Under the pieces are notes generated by a model. That model did not search any database, was not told the origin of the DNA, and saw only the letters and a program-made list of their open reading frames with translations. Below are positions 50,017-57,486 of a stretch of 64,000 nt of DNA, in pieces. Origin of the DNA: Microbacterium sufflavum. Its GTDB lineage: Bacteria; Actinomycetota; Actinomycetes; Actinomycetales; Microbacteriaceae. The stretch covers positions 2,542,001-2,606,000 of the forward strand of contig NZ_CP078076.1 in assembly GCF_023101165.1 (NCBI RefSeq). The letters run 5' to 3'. Position 1 is the stretch's first letter. The number at the start of each line of letters is the position of its first letter. A program made the translations under genes and the position numbers.

Positions 50017-50450
50017 TGTCGCGGATCGGCGTCGGCCTGATGGCGGCGGCGCTCCTGGTCTACCTGGCGGTGGCGGTGTGGCTGGCGGTGATGTTCATCT
50101 CCGTCGGCACCCCGGTGTCGATCGGCATGGGCATCACGCTCCTCGTGCTCGCCCCGCTCGGAGCCTGGGCGCTGGTCAGGGAGATGCTGTTCGGATTCGG
50201 GGCCGACCGGCTCGGTCGGATCCTCGATGCCGAGGGGGGCATGCCGCCCGTAGAGACCGAGCTCACGCCCAGCGGCCGCCTGGCCCGGGCGGACGCGGAT
50301 CCTCTGATCGCCCGCTACACCGAGGCCGCGGCGGCCGCTCCGAGCGACTGGCGCGCCCGCTACCGTCTCGGCGTGGTGCAGGACGCCGCCGGACGACGCA
50401 AGAACGCGAGGGCGAGCATCCGCGAGGCGATCAGGCTCTTCCGCGCCTGA
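50016..50450 (+). CDS. Membrane protein with TPR-like C-terminus
   Basis: The product of about 144 residues has two membrane helices (about 5-28 and 35-58) and a cytoplasmic tail whose last 60 residues (ARYTEAAAAAPSDWRARYRLGV onward) look like one or two tetratricopeptide-type helices. The start codon shares a base with the dapB stop (TGATG); a GTG three bases earlier is the alternative. Coupling to dapB suggests co-expression only. I recognise no named family. Confidence 0.75.
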   Translation: MSRIGVGLMAAALLVYLAVAVWLAVMFISVGTPVSIGMGITLLVLAPLGAWALVREMLFGFGADRLGRILDAEGGMPPVETELTPSGRLARADADPLIARYTEAAAAAPSDWRARYRLGVVQDAAGRRKNARASIREAIRLFRA

Positions 50451-50481
50451 ATCCGACGTCGGATGCCCGCCGCCTGGACGA

Positions 50482-50907
50482 TCAGGCGAGAGTGGCCTCG
50501 AGGGTGATGTCGATCCCGGCCAGCGCCTGCGACACCGGGCAGCCGGTCTTGGCGCCCTCGGCGATCTCCTGGAACGCGGCCGGGGTCAGGCCGGGCACGA
50601 CCGCGTTGACGTTGAGGTGGCTGCCGGTGATGCCGACCCCGGGCTTGAACGTGACGGAGGCACTGGTGTTGACGCGCTCCGGGGGCGTGCCGTTCTCGGC
50701 GAGTGCATGCGACAGCGCCATGCTGAAGCAGGAGGCGTGGGCTGCGGCGATCAGCTCCTCCGGAGTGGTGGTGGTGTCGCTGCCTTCGCTGCGGGCCTTC
50801 CAGTCGAGCGGGAAGGTGCCGAGGTGCGACGACGAGAACGCGACCGTCCCCGATCCCTCGGTGAGCGATCCGGTCCACGTGGCGGCGGCTTCACTGGTGA
50901 CGGGCAT
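50482..50907 (-). CDS. OsmC/Ohr-family peroxiredoxin
   Basis: OsmC proteins reduce organic hydroperoxides using two cysteines. The 141-residue protein has the peroxidatic Cys in AAAHASCFSMALS near residue 57 and the resolving Cys in KTGCPVSQAL near 121, with the N-terminal ATWTGSLTEGSGTV strand. The ATG at 50907 is preceded on its strand by GGAGGACC; the longer in-frame start is less likely. It lies downstream of a DUF4395 protein and a thioredoxin-like protein on the same strand, which suggests a shared thiol-redox role. Confidence 0.9.
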   Translation of the reverse strand: MPVTSEAAATWTGSLTEGSGTVAFSSSHLGTFPLDWKARSEGSDTTTTPEELIAAAHASCFSMALSHALAENGTPPERVNTSASVTFKPGVGITGSHLNVNAVVPGLTPAAFQEIAEGAKTGCPVSQALAGIDITLEATLA

Positions 50908-50992
50908 GGGGGTCCTCCGGTTCTCGCGCTGCGGGGTGAGCAGCGGCACTCCGGGCCAGCCTATCGAGCCGCCGGTCCCCCGGGGAACCGGG

Positions 50993-51520
50993 TCAGGCGG
51001 GCCTCGTGTTCCGTCCGAGCAGGCCGGTGCGCTGGAGGATCAGGTAGAGCTGGCAGCCCAGGCAGAACGAGAAGGCGGCGTTCAGGAACGCAGCGACGAA
51101 GGCCGCACCGGTGGCGACCGGCAGCGCCCAGGGGACTCCCGCGAGGTGCAGGACGAGGCCGGCACCGACCACGACGAGTCCGACCCCCTGCGCGAACCGT
51201 GGAGGTCGCGGGTCCTCCAGCTCGGAGGGTGGCGCGAGGCGCGGGCGGACGACGCTGCGGAACAGCGCACCCCATGGCGCGGTCGGCGGTGACACGACGC
51301 TCCAGAGGAAGAGCAGCGCGATCACGAGCGCGAGCAGGCAGCCGGGGTCGGTCAGTCGCTCGAGGGGTGAGGCGGCGACGATCGCCCAGTCGCCCGCGGG
51401 CTCGGTCCGGTGGGTGGAGACGCCGGTCAGCGCCAGGAACGTGGCGATGAGCAGCAGGACGCTGGTGATCGTCGCGGCGAACCGTGGTCCTCGCGGGTCG
51501 ATGCCGACGGGAGTGGACAT
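50993..51520 (-). CDS. DUF4395-domain membrane protein
   Basis: The 175-residue protein has four hydrophobic helices. DPRGPRFAATITSVLLL opens the domain and AFLNAAFSFCLGCQLYLIL closes it, with the conserved FCLGC dicysteine in the last helix. GGAGG precedes the ATG at 51520. DUF4395 proteins are commonly encoded beside thioredoxin-like proteins in actinobacteria, as here (17 bases downstream of one). The dicysteine could exchange electrons with the neighbour; that is inference. Confidence 0.88.
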   Translation of the reverse strand: MSTPVGIDPRGPRFAATITSVLLLIATFLALTGVSTHRTEPAGDWAIVAASPLERLTDPGCLLALVIALLFLWSVVSPPTAPWGALFRSVVRPRLAPPSELEDPRPPRFAQGVGLVVVGAGLVLHLAGVPWALPVATGAAFVAAFLNAAFSFCLGCQLYLILQRTGLLGRNTRPA

Positions 51521-51537
51521 GAGACCTCCGGGTGTGG

Positions 51538-51948
51538 TCACGCCGCAGCGACGGCGTCGGTGAGGGCGTGCCGCTGCGGCACGCCGTGGAAACGGGCGAC
51601 GACCTCGCCACTGCCGTCCACCACGAGGGTGGTCGGGGTCTGCAGCACGCGGTAGCGGCTGGCGAGGTCGGGACGCGTGGTGAGGTCGATCTCGACGTGG
51701 CGCAGTCCGTCCTGTTCCGCGGCGTAGCTGCCCAGGAGTCGACGGACCTGTGGGCACTTCGCGCACAGCTCGGTGCTGAACTGCACGAGTGTCGCGCGTT
51801 GCCCGAGTGGAGTCCCCGCGTCGGCAGGATCGAACCGGACGACTCCGGCGCGGCGCTGAGCGCCCTCGCGGTGGCGCAGCACGGCGCCCGCGACGACCGC
51901 GGCGCCGAGCAGCACCGCCACGACGGCGAGGGCGAGCACGGGCGACAT
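51538..51948 (-). CDS. Membrane-anchored thioredoxin-like protein
   Basis: The 136-residue protein has an N-terminal signal anchor (about 3-24) and a thioredoxin fold with the active site CAKCP in STELCAKCPQVRRLL near residue 62 and the cis-Pro in VLQTPTTLVVDG. The active-site dipeptide AK differs from the usual GP. It should act on the outer face of the membrane, perhaps with the DUF4395 protein encoded next. TAGTCT lies six bases before the ATG at 51948. Confidence 0.88.
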   Translation of the reverse strand: MSPVLALAVVAVLLGAAVVAGAVLRHREGAQRRAGVVRFDPADAGTPLGQRATLVQFSTELCAKCPQVRRLLGSYAAEQDGLRHVEIDLTTRPDLASRYRVLQTPTTLVVDGSGEVVARFHGVPQRHALTDAVAAA

Positions 51949-51960
51949 GCGTCGAGACTA
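51949..51960 (-). promoter_or_regulatory. Thioredoxin gene -10 element abutting the ATG start
   Basis: On the minus strand TAGTCT (51960-51955), six bases, ATG at 51948. Confidence 0.6.
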
Positions 51961-52050
51961 AGCGCGCGCGAGTCATGCGGGCCCGCATGTTTCCGCGGAT
52001 GACGCCCCGGCGGCACAGCGCAGATCCGCCCTCGGGGCGAGCGGGCCGGG

Positions 52051-52063
52051 TATCCTGACTCCC
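52051..52063 (+). promoter_or_regulatory. thyA -10 element close to the ATG start
   Basis: TATCCT at 52051-52056, seven bases, ATG at 52064. Nearly leaderless. Confidence 0.55.
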
Positions 52064-52873
52064 ATGAGCGCCCCCGTCCCGACCCCGTACGAAGACCTGC
52101 TCCGCGACGTCCTCGAGACGGGGACGCACAAGAGCGATCGCACCGGCACCGGGACCACCAGCGTCTTCGGCCGTCAGATCCGGTTCGACCTCTCCCAGGG
52201 CTTCCCGCTGATCACGACCAAGCGCGTGCACTTCAAGTCGATCGCCTACGAGTTGCTCTGGTTCCTCCGCGGCGACTCCAACGTCGGCTGGCTGCAGGAG
52301 AACGGCGTGACGATCTGGGACGAATGGGCGGACGCGGAGGGTGACCTCGGACCCGTGTACGGCGTGCAATGGCGTTCGTGGCCCACCCCGGACGGGGGCA
52401 GCATCGACCAGCTGTCCGAGGTGATCGAGCAGATCCGTCGCACCCCGGACTCGCGACGCCTGATCGTGTCGGCGTGGAACCCCGCCGCCATCCCGGACAT
52501 GGCTCTCGCGCCGTGTCACGCCCTCTTCCAGTTCTACGTGGCCGACGGCAAGCTCTCCTGCCAGCTGTACCAGCGCAGCGCCGACATGTTCCTCGGCGTG
52601 CCCTTCAACATCGCGTCCTATGCCCTGCTGACGATGATGATCGCGCAGCAGGTCGGGCTGGAACCGGGCGACTTCGTCTGGACGGGCGGCGACTGCCACG
52701 TGTACGACAACCACGTCGACCAGGTGCGCGAGCAGCTGACGAGGGAGCCCTTCCCGTATCCGACGCTGCGCTTCGCCCGCACCCCGGAATCGATCTTCGA
52801 CTATCGCTACGAGGACTTCGTGGTGGAGGACTATCAGCACCACGCGCCGATCAGGGCGGCGGTGGCGGTATGA
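52064..52873 (+). CDS. thyA: Thymidylate synthase ThyA
   Basis: ThyA methylates dUMP using methylene-tetrahydrofolate. The 269-residue protein has the catalytic Cys in [14 protein letters not shown] near residue 151, the folate-site [13 protein letters not shown] and [30 protein letters not shown] and the C-terminal APIRAAVAV complete it. It overlaps folA by ATGA, so dihydrofolate made here is recycled by the next product. This is the classical folate-dependent type, not ThyX. Confidence 0.96.
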   Translation: MSAPVPTPYEDLLRDVLETGTHKSDRTGTGTTSVFGRQIRFDLSQGFPLITTKRVHFKSIAYELLWFLRGDSNVGWLQENGVTIWDEWADAEGDLGPVYGVQWRSWPTPDGGSIDQLSEVIEQIRRTPDSRRLIVSAWNPAAIPDMALAPCHALFQFYVADGKLSCQLYQRSADMFLGVPFNIASYALLTMMIAQQVGLEPGDFVWTGGDCHVYDNHVDQVREQLTREPFPYPTLRFARTPESIFDYRYEDFVVEDYQHHAPIRAAVAV

Positions 52874-53346
52874 CCTGGGTCGGGCTGATCTGGGCGCAGG
52901 CCCACGGCGGAGTGATCGGCGCCGAGGGCGGCATGCCGTGGCACGTTCCCGAAGATCTGGCGCACTTCAAGGAGATCACGCACGGAGCGCCCGTGATCAT
53001 GGGGCGCAAGACCTGGGATTCGCTGCCCGAGCGGTTCCGGCCGCTCCCCGGGCGCGACAACCTCGTCGTCACGCGCCAGCAGGACTGGGCGGCGGACGGG
53101 GCCTCCCGTGCCGCGACCGTGGCCGAGGCCGTGCGCGGCCGCGACAGGGTGTGGATCATCGGAGGGGCGGAGATCTTCCGCCAGGTGATCGGCGACGCCG
53201 ACAGGCTCGAGGTCACCGAGATCGACCTCGACGTCGACGGCGACGCGTTCGCGCCTCCGACGACGGGGTGGCGGCTCGTGGACGAGGGGGAGTGGCAGAC
53301 CTCGCGCACGGGCGTGCGGTATCGCTTCCTGGGATACGAGCGCTGA
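52870..53346 (+). CDS. folA: Dihydrofolate reductase
   Basis: DHFR reduces dihydrofolate with NADPH. The 158-residue protein has [25 protein letters not shown] with the active-site acidic residue in [17 protein letters not shown] and [13 protein letters not shown] are the NADPH-site motifs. It overlaps thyA by four bases and the next gene by one base (TGATG). Length and motifs are normal, with no sign of a trimethoprim-resistant variant. Confidence 0.95.
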   Translation: MTWVGLIWAQAHGGVIGAEGGMPWHVPEDLAHFKEITHGAPVIMGRKTWDSLPERFRPLPGRDNLVVTRQQDWAADGASRAATVAEAVRGRDRVWIIGGAEIFRQVIGDADRLEVTEIDLDVDGDAFAPPTTGWRLVDEGEWQTSRTGVRYRFLGYER

Positions 53347-54107
53347 TGCCCACCGCACTCATCACGGGAGCCAGCGCCGGCCTCGGCGCGGAGTTCGCGC
53401 GTCAGCTCGCCCGACGTCGGGGAGACCTCATCCTGGTCGCCCGCTCGGCCGACGCGCTCGAGGCCCTCGCGGCGGAGCTGCGCAGCGAGTATGGCGTCGC
53501 GGTCGAGGTGCTCGTCGCCGACCTGTCGGAGGAGGAGGGCGTCTCGCGCGTCGCCGAGCGCCTGCGGGACACGTCCGATCCGGTCGATCTGCTCGTGAAC
53601 AACGCCGGCTTCGGACTGCCGTTGCAGTTCGCGGACAACGACATCGACGACGAGGTGCGGCACCTGCGTGTCCACGTGGAGGCACCGATGCGCCTCATGC
53701 ACGCCGCACTCCAGAGCATGCGCGGCCGCGGAGGACGCATCATCAACGTCGCGTCGGTCGCCGGGTTCATCTCCCGGTCGACGTACTCGGCATGCAAGGC
53801 GTGGCTGATCGGCTTCAGCCGCTGGGCGAACGCGGAGTACGCGCGCGACGGCGTGACGGTCACGGCGCTCGGCCCCGGCTTCACGCACACGTCCTTCCAC
53901 GAGCGCATGGGCCTCGCGGTGGGGCAGGAGGGGGTTCCGGGTCTCCTGTGGCTCGACGCCCCGTCGGTGGTGCGCACCGGTCTTCGTGATGCCGCCCGTG
54001 GGAAGCCTGTGTCGATCCCGTCCCTCCGCTACAAGGTCGTTGTCGCGGTCGCCCGCGTGCTCCCGCAGTCGCTGACCTCCGCCGTGGCGCGGCGCGGGCG
54101 CGTCTGA
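53346..54107 (+). CDS. Short-chain dehydrogenase/reductase (SDR) family oxidoreductase
   Basis: The 253-residue protein is a classical SDR. TALITGASAGLGAEFARQLA is the NAD(P) site with Arg residues suggesting NADP, NNAGFG the structural motif, and VASVAGF with YSACKAW the Ser-Tyr-Lys active site. The C-terminal KVVVAVARVLPQSLTSAVARR is hydrophobic and may touch the membrane. Its ATG shares a base with the folA stop. Substrate unknown; linkage to folA does not imply a folate role. Confidence 0.9.
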   Translation: MPTALITGASAGLGAEFARQLARRRGDLILVARSADALEALAAELRSEYGVAVEVLVADLSEEEGVSRVAERLRDTSDPVDLLVNNAGFGLPLQFADNDIDDEVRHLRVHVEAPMRLMHAALQSMRGRGGRIINVASVAGFISRSTYSACKAWLIGFSRWANAEYARDGVTVTALGPGFTHTSFHERMGLAVGQEGVPGLLWLDAPSVVRTGLRDAARGKPVSIPSLRYKVVVAVARVLPQSLTSAVARRGRV

Positions 54108-54112
54108 GGGTC

Positions 54113-54652
54113 TCAGCGGAAGCGTCCGAGCCGGATGCCGGCCAGGGCGAGGGCGGCGATGGTCTCTCCATCGGTGATCCGTCCATCCGTGATCATCGCG
54201 AGGGCGTCGGCGAACGGCACCCACGAGACCGACTCGATGCCCTCCTCGGCCCGGGTGCCGGTCGCTTCGTCCACACGACGGATCGCGCGTGCCAGGAACA
54301 CGTGCTCCGTCGCGACGGCGATCCCGTTGAGGGCGTTCATGGTGCCGAGCTCGGTCCAGTCGTCGGCCGTGTGACCGGTCTCCTCGAGGAACTCGCGGCG
54401 GGCGGCCACGAGCGGTTCTTCGCCGTCGGTGCCCCCCGCGGGGATCTCGAGCGACGGCCCCACGGTGTACCGGTCAAGAGTGACGAGGCACACGCGGTCG
54501 TCGGCGTCGACCGCGACCACGAACACGGCGGGGTGCTGCATCTCGACCACGCCGTAGATCCCTCGGCCGCTCGGACCGGTGACCTGGTCCTCGCGTACGC
54601 GGATCCAGGGGTTCTCGTAGGCGAGGCGCGACGCGTGCGTGATCCATCCCAT
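54113..54652 (-). CDS. NUDIX hydrolase, ADP-ribose pyrophosphatase-like
   Basis: The 179-residue protein has the full Nudix box GGTDGEEPLVAARREFLEETG (G-x5-E-x7-REFxEETG) near residues 80-100, and the N-terminal VREDQVTGPSGRGIYGVVEM strand typical of ADP-ribose pyrophosphatases. ETIPAGGTD-like IPAGGTDGEE precedes the box. It probably cleans up nucleoside diphosphate derivatives. TAGGCT lies six bases before the ATG at 54652, divergent from dapA across only 59 bases. Confidence 0.9.
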   Translation of the reverse strand: MGWITHASRLAYENPWIRVREDQVTGPSGRGIYGVVEMQHPAVFVVAVDADDRVCLVTLDRYTVGPSLEIPAGGTDGEEPLVAARREFLEETGHTADDWTELGTMNALNGIAVATEHVFLARAIRRVDEATGTRAEEGIESVSWVPFADALAMITDGRITDGETIAALALAGIRLGRFR

Positions 54653-54664
54653 GGCGTGAGCCTA
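54653..54664 (-). promoter_or_regulatory. NUDIX gene -10 element abutting the ATG start
   Basis: On the minus strand TAGGCT (54664-54659), six bases, ATG at 54652. The -35 region of this promoter must overlap that of dapA. Confidence 0.65.
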
Positions 54665-54699
54665 GGCGGCGCGGTCCGCGGCCGCGCCACGTGACCCGA

Positions 54700-54711
54700 T
54701 ACGCTGGTGTC
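54700..54711 (+). promoter_or_regulatory. dapA -10 element abutting the ATG start
   Basis: TACGCT at 54700-54705, six bases, ATG at 54712; divergent from the NUDIX promoter. Confidence 0.6.
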
Positions 54712-55689
54712 ATGACGCACTCGGGCAACCCTTTCGGACAGGTTCTCGTCGCGCTCGTCACTCCGATGACGGCCGACGGCGAAGTCGACTGGCCCGCCGT
54801 CGAGAAGCACATCGATGACGTGATCACCGCGGGAGCGGACGGCATCGTCGTGACGGGAACGACCGGCGAGACCTCGACCCTGACGGACCCCGAGAAGCTG
54901 AAGCTGGTCGAGGTCGGCAAGTCGGTCTCCGCCGGCCGCGCCAAGATCATCACCGGCGGTGGATCGAACGAGACCGCGCACGCGATCGAGCTCTACAAGG
55001 CCAGCGAGAAGGCCGGTGCCGACGGCATCATGATCGTCACGCCGTACTACAACAAGCCGACGCAGGCCGGCATCCTGACGCACTTCCGCCTCGTCGCGGA
55101 CGCCACGGACCTTCCGGTCATCCTGTACGACATCCCCGGTCGTACGGGCGTTCCGATCAAGTACGAGACGATCCTCCGCCTCGCGAAGCACCCGAACATC
55201 CTCGCCGTGAAGGACGCCAAGGGAGACTTCTCCGAGGTGAGCCGCGTGCTCAACCAGACCGATCTGATGTACTTCTCGGGCGATGACGCGAACGTCCTGC
55301 CGCATCTCGCGATCGGTGCGACAGGGCTCATCGGGGTCACGGCCAACATCACGGCCACGCCCTACCGCACGATCGTGGATGCGGTGAACCGGGGCGACCT
55401 CGCCACCGCCACCGCCGAGCACAAGCGCCTCGAGCCTCTGGTGCGCGCCGTCATGACGCACGTCCCCGGCACGGTCGCCGCGAAGTACATCCTGCACGGG
55501 CTCGGTCGCATCTCGAGCCCGCGCGTCCGGCTGCCGCTGGTGGGCCCGGAGGAGTGGGAGGCCGCGCTGATCGAGGACGAGCTCGATCTGGTCGCCGGAG
55601 TTCCCGGTGCGGACTTCTCGAACTTCCGTCCCGACCGCAACGCGGCCGCGGGCGGCGCCCTGCCGAAGGTGCACGGCACGACGCGCTGA
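54712..55689 (+). CDS. dapA: 4-hydroxy-tetrahydrodipicolinate synthase
   Basis: DapA condenses pyruvate with aspartate semialdehyde, the first step of the diaminopimelate branch. The 325-residue TIM barrel has GTTGETSTL (pyruvate-site Thr pair), TPYYNKPTQ (catalytic Tyr), YDIPGRTG and the Schiff-base Lys in ILAVKDAKGD near residue 167. The C-terminus is about 25 residues longer than in E. coli, typical of actinobacteria. The start ATG follows a -10 element by six bases. rnj follows, the conserved actinobacterial order. Confidence 0.95.
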   Translation: MTHSGNPFGQVLVALVTPMTADGEVDWPAVEKHIDDVITAGADGIVVTGTTGETSTLTDPEKLKLVEVGKSVSAGRAKIITGGGSNETAHAIELYKASEKAGADGIMIVTPYYNKPTQAGILTHFRLVADATDLPVILYDIPGRTGVPIKYETILRLAKHPNILAVKDAKGDFSEVSRVLNQTDLMYFSGDDANVLPHLAIGATGLIGVTANITATPYRTIVDAVNRGDLATATAEHKRLEPLVRAVMTHVPGTVAAKYILHGLGRISSPRVRLPLVGPEEWEAALIEDELDLVAGVPGADFSNFRPDRNAAAGGALPKVHGTTR

Positions 55690-55742
55690 GTCGCGTCCCC
55701 ATGAACGAACGGACGCGCGAAGTGTCCGACTGAGGAGACAGC

Positions 55743-57419
55743 ATGTCCATTCCCCTGGCCGAACCGTCCGCTCTCGACGAAGGAACGCTGCGGGTCATCC
55801 CGGTCGGCGGCCTCGGCGAGGTCGGCCGCAACATGACCGTGTTCGAGTACGACGGCAAGATCCTGATCGTCGATTGCGGCGTGCTGTTCCCCGAGGAGCA
55901 CCAGCCCGGCGTCGACCTGATCCTGCCCGACTTCGAGCCCATCCGCGACCGTCTCGACGACATCGTCGGCGTGGTGCTCACGCACGGGCACGAGGACCAC
56001 ATCGGCGCCGTGCCGTACCTGCTGCGCCTGAAGAGCGACATCCCCCTGATCGGCTCCGGCCTGACGCTCGCGCTCGTCGAGGCGAAGCTCAAGGAGCACC
56101 GGATCAAGGCGTTCACCCTCACCGTCAAGGAGGGGCAGAAGGAGAGGGTCGGGCCGTTCGACCTCGAGTTCGTGGCCGTCAACCACTCCATCCCCGACGC
56201 ACTCGCCGTCGCGATCCGCACGCCGGCGGGCATGGTGCTCGCGACGGGCGACTTCAAGATGGATCAGCTGCCGCTGGACGGCCGCATCACCGACCTGCGC
56301 GCGTTCTCGCGGCTGGGGGAGGAGGGCGTCGACCTCTTCCTCGTCGACTCCACGAACGCCGACGTCCCCGGGTTCACCCCGACCGAGCGCTCGATCGGGC
56401 CGGTCCTCGACCAGGTCATCGGCAAGGCTCCGCGCCGCGTCATCGTCGCCAGCTTTTCCAGCCACGTGCACCGCGTGCAGCAGGTGATCGACGCCGCGCA
56501 CGCGCACGGACGGCGCGTCGCCTTCCTCGGTCGCAGCATGGTGCGCAACATGACCATCGCCGAGCAGCTCGGCTACCTCAAGGTGCCCGCGGGCGTGCTG
56601 ATCGACTTCAAGAAGGCTCGCGACCTGCCCGACGAGCAGATCGTCTACATGTCGACGGGGTCGCAGGGCGAGCCGATGGCGGTGCTCAGCCGCATGGCGA
56701 ACCTCGACCACGCGATCGAGGTGAGCGAGGGTGACACGGTCATCCTCGCCTCGAGCCTCATCCCCGGCAACGAGAACGCGGTCTACCGCGTGATCGACGG
56801 CCTCACGAAGCTCGGCGCGAACGTGGTCCACAAGGCGAACGCGCGGGTGCACGTGTCCGGCCACGCGGCGGCGGGTGAGCTGCTCTACTGCTACAACATC
56901 CTCAAGCCGAAGAACGTCCTCCCGGTGCACGGGGAGTACCGCCACCTGATCGCCAACGCCAAGCTCGCGCAGGACACGGGCATCCCGGAGGAGAACACGA
57001 TCATCGCCTCCAACGGCACCGTGATCGACCTCAAGGACGGCGTGGCCCGCGTGAGCGGACAGCTCGACCTCGGGTTCGTGTATGTGGACGGTTCGACGGT
57101 GGGCGAGATCACCGACGCCGATCTGAAGGACCGGCGCATCCTGGGCGAGGAGGGGTTCATCTCGGTCATCGTCGTGGTGGACGCGGCGACCGGTCGCATC
57201 ATCTCCGGCCCCGAGATCCACGCCCGCGGCGTGGCGGAGGACGACTCGGTCTTCGACGACGTCGCGCCGAAGATCGTCGCCGCGCTCAAGGAGGCTTCGG
57301 GCAACGGCGTGCGCGACACGCACGCCCTCTCCCAGGTCGTGCGCCGCACGATCGGCCGCTGGGTCAACCAGAAGCTCCGTCGCCGCCCGATGATCGTGCC
57401 CCTCGTCATCGAGGCCTGA
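55743..57419 (+). CDS. rnj: Ribonuclease J
   Basis: RNase J is a metallo-beta-lactamase-fold nuclease with endo- and 5' to 3' exonuclease activity in RNA decay. The 558-residue protein has GGLGEVGRNMTVFEYDGK, the metal motif THGHEDHIGAVPYL near residue 80, NHSIPDALA and ATGDFKMD, the beta-CASP region SFSSHVHRVQQ, and HVSGHAAAGEL. GAGGAGACAGC precedes the ATG at 55743, a normal Shine-Dalgarno. dapA lies 53 bases upstream. Confidence 0.96.
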   Translation: MSIPLAEPSALDEGTLRVIPVGGLGEVGRNMTVFEYDGKILIVDCGVLFPEEHQPGVDLILPDFEPIRDRLDDIVGVVLTHGHEDHIGAVPYLLRLKSDIPLIGSGLTLALVEAKLKEHRIKAFTLTVKEGQKERVGPFDLEFVAVNHSIPDALAVAIRTPAGMVLATGDFKMDQLPLDGRITDLRAFSRLGEEGVDLFLVDSTNADVPGFTPTERSIGPVLDQVIGKAPRRVIVASFSSHVHRVQQVIDAAHAHGRRVAFLGRSMVRNMTIAEQLGYLKVPAGVLIDFKKARDLPDEQIVYMSTGSQGEPMAVLSRMANLDHAIEVSEGDTVILASSLIPGNENAVYRVIDGLTKLGANVVHKANARVHVSGHAAAGELLYCYNILKPKNVLPVHGEYRHLIANAKLAQDTGIPEENTIIASNGTVIDLKDGVARVSGQLDLGFVYVDGSTVGEITDADLKDRRILGEEGFISVIVVVDAATGRIISGPEIHARGVAEDDSVFDDVAPKIVAALKEASGNGVRDTHALSQVVRRTIGRWVNQKLRRRPMIVPLVIEA

Positions 57420-57474
57420 CCCCGGATAGCCGCGGAAAGCCGCGTCATTGCGCGGAGATGTCGGCTGTTGGACG

Positions 57475-57486
57475 TAGCGTGGGAGC
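57475..57486 (+). promoter_or_regulatory. ftsK -10 element abutting the ATG start
   Basis: TAGCGT at 57475-57480, six bases, ATG at 57487. Confidence 0.6.

Noticed and set aside
50993..52843. A 616-residue minus-strand frame through thyA and the thioredoxin gene
   Set aside because: Only the C-terminal DUF4395 part is real, with its own ATG at 51520 and a good ribosome-binding site.
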